64,000 nt of DNA from Hyparrhenia diplandra (taxonomy: Eukaryota > Streptophyta > Magnoliopsida > Poales > Poaceae). The position numbers and the translations under genes are program-made. The notes beneath the pieces are model-generated. The model did not search any database, had not been told where the DNA came from, and saw only the letters and a list, made by a program, of their open reading frames with translations. The number at the start of each line of letters is the position of its first letter. Positions within the stretch are counted from its first letter, which is position 1. The stretch is from NCBI GenBank assembly GCA_015847255.1, contig JADLZK010009254.1:1-64000 (forward strand), written 5' to 3'. Of this stretch, positions 47,430 through 59,680 are shown piece after piece.

Positions 47430-48580
47430 TCACCTTCTCTCTAAATTGGTATGGTTACCTCCCTTCATCATTTCGTCAAACACTTGATGAGCGTCAAACA
47501 AAGCGAGCAAGCCTAGACCTTGTGCAGCTAGTGCGTTTCGCTGAAGGTGATGACGCGCCCTTCCACGGCTCCCCCGGCTAAGCTCGAGATGAGGGGCCCC
47601 AAACCGCGATGGTCGCAGAGGCCGCCGTGGTCGATCCGTGGTGGCTGCCGGGCCGATGAGAGCCCGCACACCGCGATGCGATTGGTCAGCACCCTCAGCG
47701 GCAAGAGAAGCCGCCATGCGACGCCACTAGAGATCGACGCCCGCTGGCATCCTGGCACAACCGGGCGCACACGTAGTCGAAGAAGCCGCCACGCGGGTGC
47801 TTGTCGTGTTTCTCGAACACCTCCTTGTACTTGTTCATCGCCGAGGACGCCCACCCGCATTTCGACAACTCTTCAAACTTGCATGCGCACATGTACACCG
47901 GGAGCTCGAGCGCCGTGCGGAGCGGCACCAAAGACTCACGGCGGAGGCGGTCACGGATGCGAAAGCACGCTGCCTCGCCCGAGATGTTGAGGTACTCCCG
48001 GCTGGACTCGCGTGGGAACATGGCGGGCAATGGCCTCGGGCAGCATGGTCGCACGATCGTAGGACAAAGCCGGAGCAACGGGCACCACTTGGCGGGCGAG
48101 CCCGATCTTGGCGGTGTCGCCCACACCAACCCGACGAAGGTGGCCAGATTCCCAACGAGCGCCTTGGGATGGCGCGCGTGCATCCGCAGCGCCGGCGGCG
48201 TAGAAGCCCTCCCCCGCCTCCCTTGCCCGGCCGCAAGACGCCGGGGAGGTGGCAGGCGACCCCGAGCGCAAGGCGCGCGGCCGCAGACCAGGCCACGCCG
48301 AGGAGTGCCGCCACGCGCCGGCAGCGAGGTGACGCGGAACGATCCGAAGAAGAAGTCGACACACGGCCCCGCGCCGCGACGGGCGAGGCTCTCCCGCGCG
48401 CCTCGCTCCGCTCCACGGCTTTCTCCCGGCCGCTCGCTCGCGCGTGTTGCCCGCGGCGTCGTGTGAAGTGCCGAAGCGATTCCCCACCTCCAGGGGCGAG
48501 ATGGGCGTGGGGACGGCCACCGGCGCCGCGGCGCCGGGCTACAAATTTCGCATGGCGCCGCCGGCGGCGCTTGACACGAG
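47430..48580 (-). pseudogene. DUF2828-family gene copy, frameshifted and truncated
   Basis: Frames read in order on the minus strand: PTPISPLEVGNRFGT (about 48515), CVDFFFGSFRV (about 48360), EGFYAA then MHARHPKALVGNLATF (about 48215-48130), VPLRTALELPVYMCACKFEE (about 47935), MNKYKEVFEKHDKHPRGGFF (about 47830), LTNRIAVC (about 47680) and GRVITFSETH (about 47560). These are the successive conserved stretches of plant DUF2828 proteins, which end in a von Willebrand A-like fold; their function is unknown. The metal-site DVSGSM after IAVC is not visible. It ends abruptly near 47430 and is cut at 48580 by a solo LTR. Several frameshifts; non-functional. Confidence 0.7.
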
Positions 48581-50307
48581 TGAAATCTCATGTTTGGTTT
48601 TGAAAATTGATGACACACTTGTCGTGCTAATCCTTTGCTTTAAGTGTGACTTGAGAGATAGGATTACATGGATGACGTGGAGCATGATGATCATGAACAT
48701 GGACGATGATGATGGACATGATGGAGTGTCAAGCTCGATGGTCGGTTTGGAGAGGAACCCCGGAGATCAAGGCAAAGGTATCTTGATAGGGTTTTCTTTC
48801 GGTGATCAAGACACGATAGAGCGTGTGATCACATTATAGGTTAGATCGCCGACTATCAAGAGGGGATATCACGACTAATCCTTTGGTGAAGTGCTTCTAG
48901 GTCCAATTGACTTGCATATTGCATTTAGGACATGAGAGCACTAACTTCGTTCTTGCCTAATCGATCAACATGCTAACATTCATGATAACGTGATCATCTT
49001 CGACGTGTTGGCAACTTATGGCAAGAGGCGAAGCAAGGTTGAAGCAAAGGGCGACAACAAAATGAAGAACACGCTCGAAAGGCCGACCGGACGCGCCGAC
49101 CGGAAGCGCGACCGGAAGCACGGTCTTTGACCGGACGCCCGGTGTGTGCGTCCGACGTAGAGCATGTTTTCGGGCTCGAAGACGTGGAGTGACCGGACGC
49201 GGTGACCGGATCCATCGACCGAAGCATGAAGACGATGTTAGCCGTGGGCCCGAAAGTGCGTTGTCCGTTCGACCGGACGCGACGAGATGGTGCGACCGGA
49301 TGCTTGACCGGACTTCGGCCGGTGAGTCCGGTTGGTGCGCCCGGTCAAATCGCAGAATGCCCATTTCAAAGCACAACAACTCTATTCTTTGGTGAGGGCT
49401 ATAAATACTTGGTTGGCCGGGTACATGAGCTCCCTCTTGCACATTTGAACACTCCTACACACTTGTGAGCTTGTGAGACTCCCCTCCACTCATCTCTTCA
49501 TCCTAACTTCGAATCTTGGGTGAGATTGAGAGAGTTAGAAGTGCATTTGCTTGATTGCTTGCATCTAGAGGCACTTCAACCTTGGAGGAGCTGCGGGATC
49601 TTGTTTCTCTTGGGAATTTGCTTGGTTCCCTAGCGGCTTGGAGCAAGAGGCGGTGTTGAGCCTCGATTGGAGCTTGTTCGAGGCCACACCGGTGGTTTGT
49701 GAGGGGTCATTCCTTACCGCGCCAGAGATTCGCGAAAGGAGCACTAGTGGATTTCTCGTGGCTTGTTTGATCCTCTCCTCGTGATCGATTTGCTTGAGCT
49801 CCCATCGGGGATTTGGCACCGGCCATTAAGCTTAGCAACCGCCAAGTGAGTGTATCGCCACAACGGGGACTAGCGTGCCGGCAAGCACGTGAACCTCGGT
49901 GAAAAATCATCGTGTCTATTGTCTTGTGCTCGTTGGAGATTTCTTGTACACGGTGATTGGCAACAACCTCTACACTCCGCGGTGGTATTGTATTCTAGCC
50001 TCTTTGCATTACCTTTCCTAGTATTCTTGTGTAGCTTTGATAGGTTGTTTAGTTGGCTAGTGTAGTTTAGATCCTAGTGGTAAAATTAGTTAGACTTCTT
50101 GATCACCTAGGAGTAATCTAGTGACTTAGCCTTTGTGTGGACCTAGAGATATTAGAATCATCATTCTTGTCTTGTGGCTTGCATAGATAGCTTGTAGCAT
50201 CGCATTTGTTGCTTTGCCATCTTATTTACTAACCGCCTTGCTAAGTGTTGTTTGTAGAATTTTTTAATAGGCTATTCACCCCCCCCTCTAGCCATTAGGA
50301 CTTTTCA
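48581..50307 (+). mobile_element. Solo LTR with 5-bp target duplication ACGAG
   Basis: 1727 bp beginning TGAAATCTCATG and ending GACTTTTCA, flanked by ACGAG (48576-48580 and 50308-50312). The near-terminal 'aggctattcaccccccc' string is common in large grass copia-type LTRs. No internal region or second LTR is present, so it arose by recombination between LTRs. It contains a GACCGGA-rich cluster (49083-49310). Strand is given only by TG..CA reading and is uncertain. Confidence 0.85.
49083..49345. repeat. GACCGGA motif cluster in the solo LTR
   Basis: About nine copies of GACCGGA, mostly followed by CGC or AGC, fall within about 230 bp. The spacing is irregular. It lies upstream of the TATAAATA at 49389-49396, so it is placed like LTR promoter repeats. 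Confidence 0.65.
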
Positions 50308-50755
50308 ACGAGCCGCACGCCAGGGCGCGTTGGACCCGCTAGATCGACCCCGCCACCCTCGATTCGACCTCCGCCACCGTGGGATTCGCCGCTGGCCAGA
50401 GCTACTCGAGCACGGGGCATGAGCACGAGCGCTTGGTCGGGCTTTTGGAGGAGGCGGACGAGCGGCCGATGTAGGTGTACCGCGAAAGTGCGAGGAAGAC
50501 AGAGCGTCGGCGAACGGTGACGAAAAAGGAGGAGGTGAGGCGAATCACTTTTGCACAGAATTTGATGCACCTCGCAACCCGGATGAGGGGAGAAGGCCGA
50601 ATTGGTCTTCCTCCTTGGGCCTTCTCGTTTCGGTACGGACACCCTCATCTCTTCCCCCACCTAGCCGGGCCCCAAGCCTAGAAATTGAAACCAAACAAGT
50701 TCTATCCAGGTTCAACCCGGCCTGTATAACACTTTTTGGTGCAACCAAACACACC
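50308..50755 (-). other. Right part of the DUF2828-carrying insertion
   Basis: Continues the insertion after the solo LTR target duplication. On the minus strand it lies upstream of the DUF2828 reading and may be its 5' part or promoter. It ends with 'ggtgcaaccaaacacacc', the right inverted repeat. No product is recognised. Confidence 0.4.
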
Positions 50756-50983
50756 CCTAGTTCCCTAGCTAGGAGGTGCTAACACTTCTTCCCCCTCGAG
50801 ACACGGCCTAACCTAGGCCGGAGCACATGGGAACCGCTTCTTGATGGCGACTTTGTCTTCCCATGTTGCCAGATCTGCATTGAGGCTGCTCAACTTGATC
50901 AACAACTGCTTGATGTTGATGGAGCCGAGTTTGTAGCACATTTTAGGAACTTGCAACATATCGTTAGGATTGGGAAGCGCAGC

Positions 50984-51579
50984 CTAGATTGGTAGAGCTG
51001 ACGGAGGAGCTGGCTTGAGGAGGGAGACATGGAAGACAAGGTGGATTATCGACGTAGGAGGCAGTTTGGAGCTTGTGTTTACCTTGCCGATCTTGTCGAT
51101 AACCTTGAAGGGCCTGAAAAACTTGAAGGAAAGCTTGTTGTTAGATCGTGGTTGTAGAGAAGACTGCACATACGGCTACAGACGGAGGAAGACTGAATCC
51201 CCAATTGCAAACGAGTACTTGGACTGGTTCTTGTCTGCTTGAGCCTTCATGCACTGCTGCGCCCTGAGGAGATGTTGACAGGACAACAAGTGAGCATGGT
51301 GGAGTGCTCCGCCAATTTTGAAGCCACATTAGGCATAGGAGACACTACGCCGTCGAAAAGACCAAAATGGCGAGGTGAACGACCATAGAGTACCTCAAAT
51401 GGTGATCTTTCAAGTGCAGAATGAGGGCTAGTGTTGTACCAATACTTAGCAAGGGACAACCACTTGATCCAACGCCGAGGACATGAGTGTACAAAGCAGC
51501 ACAAGTATGTCTCCAAACATTGATCGACACATTCAGTTTGTTCATTGGATTGAGGATGATAGGCTAAGCTCATAGCAAG
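50984..51579 (-). pseudogene. Gypsy integrase C-terminal half
   Basis: Reads LAMSLAYHPQSNEQTECVDQ, LSLAKYWYNTSPHSALERSPFEVLYGR (integrase core end and linker), then KLSFKFFRPFKVIDKIGKVN and LPPTSIIHLVFHVSLLKP, the C-terminal region of gypsy integrases. It joins the part at 52763-53330 across a solo LTR. Confidence 0.8.
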
Positions 51580-52762
51580 TGTTGTGGTTCTATACCACGG
51601 CCTCTGTAGATTTGTATGGCTCGTGTGTTCTCCGATGTATACTAGTTCAGGCAACGATGCCCTAGTCTAGTCTGAGGTGGGATGTGTGTGAGCTCAAATG
51701 CTCGTAGTAGGGGTTACAAGCAGGTCGAGAGAGAGAAGCTGGTCCCAAGTCTCGGTGTGTGAGTGGTGTGTTGATTGAGGCAAGTGCCAATATTGGGAGA
51801 CTCTATGCGTTGGGCTCCTCCCTTCCCAAAGCCCCTAGGTCCGCTTTTATAGCTTTCAAGGGGGTACAATAGCTTGGGCACTACTGGGAAGAAGGAGAAA
51901 GAGAGAAAATAAAAGAAATGAAGAGGGAATATATGATCATGCGTATTCATGGGGAGGCCATGCCTAACTACATGTGGCTACATGTCTTATGACCGTTGAA
52001 TGTACGTCCTTCTGTCCTTCGTTTGACTCACGAGGCCGAGACCTGTCCCCTCTGTCTGGAGAAGATACGCGAATCCCGCTAACAAGGTGAGGTCGGGCGA
52101 ATCCCCTGCCATACTGGAGTAGTTGTACGAAGGATTCCTAGGGATGGGAGGCGCACTGTGTTGATGATGTCATCTGTACTCTTGTTAACCGGGATGGGGA
52201 GTGGTTGTTCTATAGTGCATCTAATGGGTTGGAAGCTGCCATTGTAGACTGTCTGTCAGGTTTGGAAGGCGTCCCGTCGAGGGAACCTTGACTGCTTCTA
52301 CCATAGCACAACGAGCTTGATGGATAGTCGCCTATCCCTATGGTTGATAGGCGACATGGCTTTTATAGTAGAGAGTGGTTATAGTGTTTTTGATTGACCA
52401 TGCCCATTTCAAGAGTGGTTGGACACAGTCGATTTGACTCGCCCTCGGGTACCTGGCTTTGGAAGGAGACCAAAGAGGTCGGACAAACAGTAGTCCGGCA
52501 CCTACGAGCTTGACGAGCTATATGTACGGGACGAGCTCAGGTCGTGACGACCTGGAGGTCGTACGAGTCGCAGAGAGGTCCTGCGAGGCAGAAAGAAGTC
52601 GCGGGGACCCAGAGGTCGTACATAAAGAGGTCGCCAGGACCTAGAGGTCATTCATGGTGGAGAGAAGTTGTGACTGGGCCGAGCCGCTCGGGCTGAATTT
52701 TGCCGGGCTTTGTTTTTTGAATTTGCGTTTATGGTGGGTACCCCTCATATATGTACCCGATA
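51580..52762. mobile_element. Solo LTR interrupting the gypsy integrase
   Basis: 1183 bp from TGTTGTGGTTC to CCCGATA, flanked by GCAAG (51575-51579) and GTAAG (52763-52767), a one-mismatch 5-bp duplication. The integrase reading LFCMANVNL (right side) resumes as LAMSLAYHPQ (left side), which confirms the insertion point. The last base pair is TA rather than the usual CA. Confidence 0.75.
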
Positions 52763-53330
52763 GTAAGATTGACATTGGCCATGCAGAACAACTCCTTCTA
52801 GAAAGTGCTTTGGTAAAGGTTGGATCCCGATCGGAGATGATGTATGTAGGCATACAATGAAGCTTGAAGATATCAAGAAAGGCCTGGGCAACAGTAGTGG
52901 CCGAGAATGGATGGTGCAGATGGATGAAGTGTGCAAACTTACTGAGCTTATCAATCACCACCATGATGCAATTTGCCTGTCTAGAAGTGGGCAATCCACT
53001 AATGAAGTCCATTGTCAACACTTGCCAGTTTTCTGTAGGCACCAAAAGAGGAGAGAGGAGTGCCAGATATCATGTCCGATTCAGTTTGGCCTGAATAGAA
53101 ACTGTATAGCTTGCCACAAACTCCTTGACTAATTTCTTCAAGCCGCGCCAGTAGAAGAGCTTCTTGACCTGATTGTGGGTAACTAAAAATCCCAAGTGAC
53201 CGCCAAGAACACTATCATGCAAGTCTAAGACAATGCATCTTTGAAGCGGGGGATTGGAACCAATCCACATGCATCCATCATGACAAACAACGCCACTAAG
53301 CAGAGTAAACGGTGGATGCACGAAGGGTTG
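52763..53330 (-). pseudogene. Gypsy integrase N-terminal half
   Basis: Reads LHDSVLGGHLGFLVTHNQVKK, FYWRGLKKLVKEFV (zinc-binding region with the H..H..C..C pattern eroded), PTENWQVLTMDFISGLPTS, IMVVIDKLSKFAHFIHL and YIISDRDPTFTK (the DDE Asp residues). Frame broken near 53050. Confidence 0.8.
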
Positions 53331-53499
53331 ACAACCAATTCTTGCAGCAGGTTAAGTGACTCAGGATCAAAAGAATAGCCAGAGATGACATCTAATAACT
53401 AGGTAGGAGTAGCAAAGGAAATGGCTTGAAGCTGTGCTTGTAGAGCAGGATGCCTGGACAGAGCATTGGCTGCAACGTTAGTTGAACCCGGTTCACACA

Positions 53500-54660
53500 C
53501 AATCCTATACTGTACCCCAACCAATTTGTGTTGCATTTTAAGCTGTCAAGGTGTATTGAGGCTAAGGTGTGTCAGAGTATGGTGATATGTGAAGGTCATG
53601 AACTCGAGGTGTTGAAGATTGGACCACCACTGCTCCATTGCAACCAAGATGGCCAAGTATTCTCTTTTGTATGTCGAGAGGGCACTAGTGCGAGGGCCTA
53701 GGGCTCGACCGACGAATGCAATTAGGTGACCATCCTGTAAAAGCACTACACCAACTCCAGAGTTGCTAGCATCAGTCTATAACTGGAATGGCTTGTTAAA
53801 GTCCGGTAAAGAAAGGACAGGGGGCGAAACCAGGCGTCTTTCAAGGCCTCAAATGTTGTTATATGCTAAGGTGTCCAAACGAGCAGTGAGCCGTTCTTCA
53901 GTAAGTCCATGAGTGGGCGAGCAAGAGCGCGGAGTTAGGGATGAACTTTCTATAGTAGCCAACTAATCCAAGGAAGCTACAAAGTTCCTTGACATCTGTA
54001 GGCACTGGCCAAGACTATACCATCTGAATCTTGCTGGGGTCCGTGGACACACCGTGGTTGTTTACAATATGGCCCAAGTAAGAAATGGATTGCCGAGCAA
54101 ACTGGCACTTGCTGAACTTCACTGCACTGGTTAGCCCAACAGAGTTAATACTTGGCGCAAGTGATCAATATGAGCTTCAAACGTTGGGATATAAATTAGA
54201 ATATCATCGAAGAAAACTAATGCGAACTTGCGAAGCACCAGATGTAAGGTTGAGTTCATAGCCCCTTGGAATGTGTTGGGCGCATCGGTGAGACCGAAGG
54301 ACATCACCGTATACTCAAACTGCCCCTAGTGAGTTTGAAAAGTTGTTTTATACTCCTCTCCGGGCGCTAATCTGATCTGATTGAACCCTACCCTAAGATC
54401 AAGACTAGTAAACCACTCAGCTTTCAAGAGCTCATATAAGAGCTCATCCACTACAGGAATAGGAAACTTGGACTTAACTGTCAAAGAGTTTAACATCCGG
54501 TAATCCACAAAAAAGCACCATGAGTTGTCCTTCTTCCAGACCAACAACACTAGAGAAGAAAAGGAACTAGTGCTTGGGCGAATAAGACCAGTCTATAGCA
54601 TCTTGGTCACTTGCTTTTCAATCTCAGATTTCAAGAATGGCTTCTATCTGTATTGACGAA
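53500..54660 (-). pseudogene. Gypsy reverse transcriptase and RNase H
   Basis: RT motifs: LLVWKKDNSWCFFVDYRMLN, FPIPVVDELLYEL, FTSLDLRVGFNQIRL, then FEYTVMSFGLTDAPNTFQ and the catalytic FFDDILIY. It continues FLGLVGYYRKFI and the RNase H part with TYKREYLAILVAMEQW. Multiple stops. Minus-strand order RT then RNase H then integrase is gypsy-specific. Confidence 0.85.
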
Positions 54661-55479
54661 CAACCACTGGAGAAGCCCTAACAACCAAAGGAATCTCATG
54701 ATCATAGTTTCACTGAGGCGGCAACTCTGAAGGCTCCTAAAATAGCTCGCCAAACTCATCCACCAGTTGCTAAATTATAGAAGGAATAGCCAGAGACTCG
54801 GTTGGACCAGAGCAGCAACTTGGAGGAGCTAAAATACTAAAGATGCAACACTATCTGACAATAACCCCCTCAGAGTAGCATGACCAGACCCATAAGGAAT
54901 GTGTCTCCACTTCTTTGACCAATCAACATTCATTGGAGAAAACTCTTACAACCAGTCCATGCCAATGATGATTTCCTAGTATCCCAACAGAATAACATGA
55001 AGGTCAGAACAGAAAGCATACTCTTGAACCACGCATTCAACATTTGGCAAGAAGGATTCACAAGGCAACAGTCCATGCCACCATCAGCAACTTTGACAAA
55101 AATAGAGGATGGTAACTACTAAACATCAGACAACTTAGAAGTGAGCTCTAAATTGACAATAGAGTGAGTGCTTCCTGAGTCAAAACCAAATCAGAACAGA
55201 TTGCCCCCACAAAGACCCCTATAGCTACATAGTCTTGGGTGAAGATGAGGATAGAGTTGATGTAGATAACACATAAACTTGAGCATCCGGAGCAACCATT
55301 GTATGTGGTGTAACAACGATGTCCTCCACTTCAGGCTCGTCAAACACTTTAGAGCAGAGCACCCACACTTCCTGAATGGCATGAGCATGGAGCGCTGGTG
55401 TACTATGGTGTCCTAGAACCCACTTATCTCTATAGCGAACACAAGGCTCTGCGGTAATCGTGGAGCGAAGCAAGCTCGT

Positions 55480-56560
55480 TGTCGATGGATTTGGTATGAG
55501 GAGCCATTTGACAGTCTTCTAGTGGACGACTCACGGCCGCAACCTTAGCTAGTGGGGGGTGAGGGGTCAGAGGTAGAGGAAGGGCTCCATTGATCACTAC
55601 ATTACTAGCCAGCAGAGACCCCTTGGATCACTTGAACTCCTTGTGGAACATCTAGCGCAGAAGTATTTCATGCTGATCATGGCTGAACCGCTCATGAATG
55701 GGTGAGGTGAAGGAATCCTAGGAGATGTCCTAGGTTTGGTTCTCAACTGATTAAAGCCAGCGAGTGGTAGCATGACTGAAGTGATGGGTTGAAACGATGA
55801 TCCACATGAAAGGATGAATATGGTACATTTTGAAGTAATTGGAGGCACGAGTGAGCCAGAGCTTGGGATTATCACCATCAAATTGGGGAAACTGAAGCTT
55901 AGGAAGCTAACCTAGATTTGGATTTGAATGGTGATGAGAATGATCATGAGGAGGGGAAAAGTTTGGTGGGCAAGAGTAAACTAGTTTGGTGGGTATGGAG
56001 AGGAAAACGAAGAATATGGTGGTGGGAATGGAGCCAGCGGTGGAGGAAGTGGTGGAGGGGGATATGGAGTGGATTGATTTCTTGAATAGAGGTAGATGAA
56101 GGAAGAGATCGGCACAGACGTACCATTGGCCGAGTATGGGGCATGGCCACGAACGAACCACACCGTGCATCCCGTGTAGTCGAAACAACACCATGCCTAT
56201 TGGGCTAGTTGGTTGGTGATGTGGCAGAGACACGCCCGGTGATCGGCTCGAGAGATCCCGTAGCCGGTGTAGCGACAGAACCATCTCGGAGCTTGGAGAG
56301 CCCGTCGACCTCAGAACGAACGGTAAAGAGGGAGCTTTCGATTCGGGGGCGCAAATCCTCAAACGCCTCCACTGATGACTCAAGAACAACATTGTGCGCA
56401 TTGTGGTCCTGCTAGATCTTGGTGTAGAGGATCGTCTCGAGGTCAACGACGTGGTGCTCGAGATTAGAGATGCGCTCAGCAAAGTGGCCTCCTCAATTGT
56501 TGACGATGATGGCGGTCGGTACTAGCAGAGGCGAATTTGTTGTCGACAATGGGATCCATT
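55480..56560 (-). pseudogene. Gypsy gag region, degenerate
   Basis: Frames near 56480-55900 are Ser/Pro-rich and followed by LPKLQFPQFDGDNPKLWL, the usual start of a plant gypsy gag core. Stops are frequent beyond that. Confidence 0.6.
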
Positions 56561-56941
56561 AGACCACGGAATCGTTGCAAGCAATTCAAGTGGAGGTGGG
56601 TGGGTGGGGGAGGGATTCCAGCATGAAGAGATGGACGGAGCTGATACCAATGTTAGCTACCGGCGACGACAACTAGATTGGATACATGATATTGAGTTCG
56701 CTTGAGTTCTTAACAATGAAGTCTACATGCTATTACAGAATGTAGAATAAAAAAACAAGTACAGTGATTAGGCTTGCTGAGCTCTCGGCCTCTCCACTAC
56801 TTATCACTCGATGTTGGGCTTCCTGTAAGTGTCGCCGTTGGCCTATTCCGGCCTAGAGACCTGGACGCTCTTGGTGCGCTCCTTGACGGGCCTACTTGTA
56901 GTGGTAGCCTGGTTTCCTGGCTAGGAGGTGCTGACAACGAT

Positions 56942-57224
56942 GGACTACTACTCGGCAGTGGCGCCCGCCCACGCCCACGTTTCCTCCTCGCCACTACTTC
57001 TAGAGCCGATGCTCACCGCAGCCCCGCGGACGAGGCACATCCGCCCCCCTCCGCACCGGTGGAACCGGAGGATGCTATTCCCTTGGTGTAGGAGCTGTTG
57101 GTAGTTATATTGGTGGGCATGGGCTCCTCGTCATCGATGGCAGCCGATGGGGCTATCGCTGTTGGATATGGGAGGCGATGACCATATTTTGTCGGCGGTG
57201 ATGATGATGTGGCTACGCTGATGG
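56942..57224. other. Intron sequence between gypsy and copia
   Basis: GC-rich sequence that continues the pre-insertion sequence left of the gypsy element (46790-47010). No product recognised. Confidence 0.4.
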
Positions 57225-57464
57225 ATATGTGAAAGAGTATGAATTGAGAAATACTCGATGTTTTACTCAGGCATAGTCAATGTACATATATAGGCTAGGT
57301 GAGGAGTCATGATAGACAAGCCCATGATCCCAATTACATTCCAACACTCTCCCAAAGTGGAAACTAGGAGCACCGCATACATTGAGACTGGACCTAAACT
57401 CTATGAAACCTTTGGTGAAGACATGGCATACTACGACGTAGTGGGAACGTGCAGGATGCAGACT

Positions 57465-57760
57465 TCACCGAGGGTGACTCACTCTCTGATGAACTGTAGA
57501 CCAATCTCGACATGCTTGGTTCACTGATGCTAAACTATGTTGCTGGAGAGGTTTATCGCAGACCGACATTGTCATAATAGACCACGGTGGCATGACAAAG
57601 AGGATGATGGAGCTCTTGTAGGAGTTGTTGCAACCAGTAGGCTTCGGCAACACCATTCGCCACTACTCGATACTCTGCCTCAGCATTGGTCCTAGACATT
57701 GTAGGCTGACGCTTGGACAACCAAGAGATGAGATTGTCCTCAAGGAACATGGCATAGCCA
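57465..57760 (-). pseudogene. Copia RNase H
   Basis: Reads NLISWLSKRQPTMSRTNAEA followed by EYRVVANGVAEAYWLQQLL and YYDN, the standard copia RNase H end. Stops soon after. Confidence 0.85.
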
Positions 57761-58089
57761 GAGGTGGAAATGCGCGTGTCAGGACATCCCGCACAATCAG
57801 CATCTGTGTAGACAGTAAGATTAGCCGGTGTCGTCCTGTGAAGGTGGAGACCGAGGTCTAAAAGTACCTCGAAGATAGAGAAGAATCTACTTCATAGCAC
57901 CAAGATGAGGCTCCCGAGGGTCATACATACAGTGCACTCTTGAACAACGCACACAATATCCAAACTAGTGAAGGTGAAGTATGGGGAGTCACCAAACCCG
58001 GTCGGCCGGGCACAATAGACGATCTCATTCAAGGTGCCACGGAAAATGCATTCTTGACACCAAGCTGGTGAATAGGCCATGAACAAGAA

Positions 58090-58640
58090 AGTGCTAGAGT
58101 AAGGACTGCCCGATCAGGTTGCTAACTTGACCACAGGATTGAAGGTTTCATCGTAGTCAATACTAGGGCGCCGTGTAAAACCGCGAAGGACCCACTGAGC
58201 CTTGTAGCGGTTGGGAGAATCGTTGGACTTGAACTTGTGATGAAAAACCAACTTGCTTGTAACAACGTTGACACCATAAGGCCGAGGAACTAGGGTCCAG
58301 GTGTCATTTGCTTGTAGGGCATCAAACTCCTCCTCGCATAGCACGGCACCACAAAGGGTTCGCCAACACCGAGTGGACCAATGATTTAGGTGGTCAATAG
58401 GGTGGCGCATCCCGTCGTTGCCACGTGTGCACATGCCATGTGCATTGCTGACAAGGGTGACCGCCTGCGGCGCTGTGGTAGTCATGCCGTAGAGGACGAA
58501 GTGAGGTGTGCGGCCGTCTAGGGTGTAGGTGGGGCTGCATGCCATAGAGGACGAAGTGAGGTGTAGTGGTCGTCTAGGGTTTTTGTGGGGCGGTGGTTGA
58601 GGAGATTGGATGTAGTGTGCAGGGAATCCGCCCAATAAAC
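58090..58640 (-). pseudogene. Copia reverse transcriptase N-terminal part
   Basis: Reads ANDTWTLVPRPYGVNVVTSK, VFHHKFKSNDSPNRYKAQWV and GFTRRPSIDYDETFNPVV. The catalytic YVDD region is missing: the sequence passes almost directly to a degraded YLRGT and the RNase H, so an internal deletion removed the RT core. Confidence 0.8.
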
Positions 58641-59399
58641 CGGAGGGAGACTGGCCTGGAACAGGAGGGAGCGCACAATGTTATTGATGGTGTGAAGGGT
58701 GCGCTTAGCCTGCCCATTTTGTTAAGAGGTGTATGGGCATGACAGTCAGAGGACGACTCCGTGAGTGAGGAAGAACATGCGGGATGAGGAATGATCGAAT
58801 TCACGACCATTATCGCATCAGACCGCCTTGATGGAGGAGTCGAACAGTGTGCGCACATACAAGAAAAATTATTAAGAGTACTTAAAGTGTCGAATTTGAG
58901 GCGTAAAGGAAAAGTCCAGCTGTAGTGAGTGCAATCATAAAAAATAACAAGAAAATATTTCTAACCGTAAACACTAACAACCTGGAGATGCCCAAAGATC
59001 ACAATGTATTAAATCAAATGGGTAAAGCGCAGGGGAGTTTGACAGGCTAAAAGGGAGGCGCACATGGCGGCCGAACTAACAAGCATGGCAAACATGAGTG
59101 TCATGGCGCTTATTACATGAAATAGCATTGGAACTAATGAGCTTGGACATAGCCTCATGACCGATGTGATCGAGGCGGCGATGCCATAGGGTAGTGGATG
59201 CGGCGGCGATGGTGAGGAGGGTGGTGTTGGTGGGTGCCGGTAGATAGAATGGGTAGAGATCTCATGTGCTATTGCACTTGGTGATCACGCCCGTGTCCGG
59301 AGGTCCTTCACAGAAAGGTCAAACTGATCAAACTCGATGGAACAATTATTATCAGTGATGAAGCGACAGATGGAAATTAAATTCTTAATAATGCTAGGT

Positions 59400-59680
59400 G
59401 AAACTAAATCATTAGAAAGAAATAAAGGAAGTCGCAAAGTAGAAAAAGATTAAGATCCGACGGAAGTAATAGGAAGTGAAGCCCCATTACCAACAAAGAT
59501 AGATGAAGGACTTGATGACAAGGGAGGGTCGACGAAGAGATTATACTAGCGTTGTTGACCATGTGGGCGTCGGTGCTAGAGTCGATGTACCAATCGATGG
59601 GGCCCGGTGGAGTCGGCGACATGGTACCGAAGTTGCAGGCGAGCGACGATGTGTCGAAGGACCCCCCATGCATGGGAGTC
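59400..59680 (-). pseudogene. Copia protease region
   Basis: Reads WYIDSSTDAHM where copia proteases have WxxDSGATxHM; the Gly-Ala are replaced. Stops follow. Confidence 0.65.

Larger units (their letters stand above)
47263..50755 (-). mobile_element. Inverted-repeat insertion in the gypsy 3' LTR, carrying a DUF2828 gene
   Basis: Alignment of the two gypsy LTRs shows extra sequence from about 47263 to 50755. Its ends read GTGTGTTTGGTTTG and CAACCAAACACAC, an inverted repeat typical of DNA transposons. The payload is a decayed DUF2828 gene plus a solo LTR, so the original element was about 1.77 kb. It looks like a gene-carrying (Pack-type) transposon. Target duplications are not clear, and the superfamily is unassigned. 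Confidence 0.55.
47016..56936 (-). mobile_element. Ty3/gypsy LTR retrotransposon, decayed, with nested insertions
   Basis: The element begins and ends TGTTAGCTAC..GCTRACA, with flanks acaat (47011-47015) and acgat (56937-56941) as a one-mismatch target duplication. The 5' LTR (minus) is 56651-56936 (286 bp), followed by primer-binding site TTGGTATCAG (56650-56641). The 3' LTR is split: 47016 to about 47262, and 50761-50784, preceded by a purine tract (GAGGGGGAAGAAG). Order on the minus strand: gag, protease region, RT, RNase H, integrase, the order of gypsy elements. Many stops and shifts make it inactive. Confidence 0.85.
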
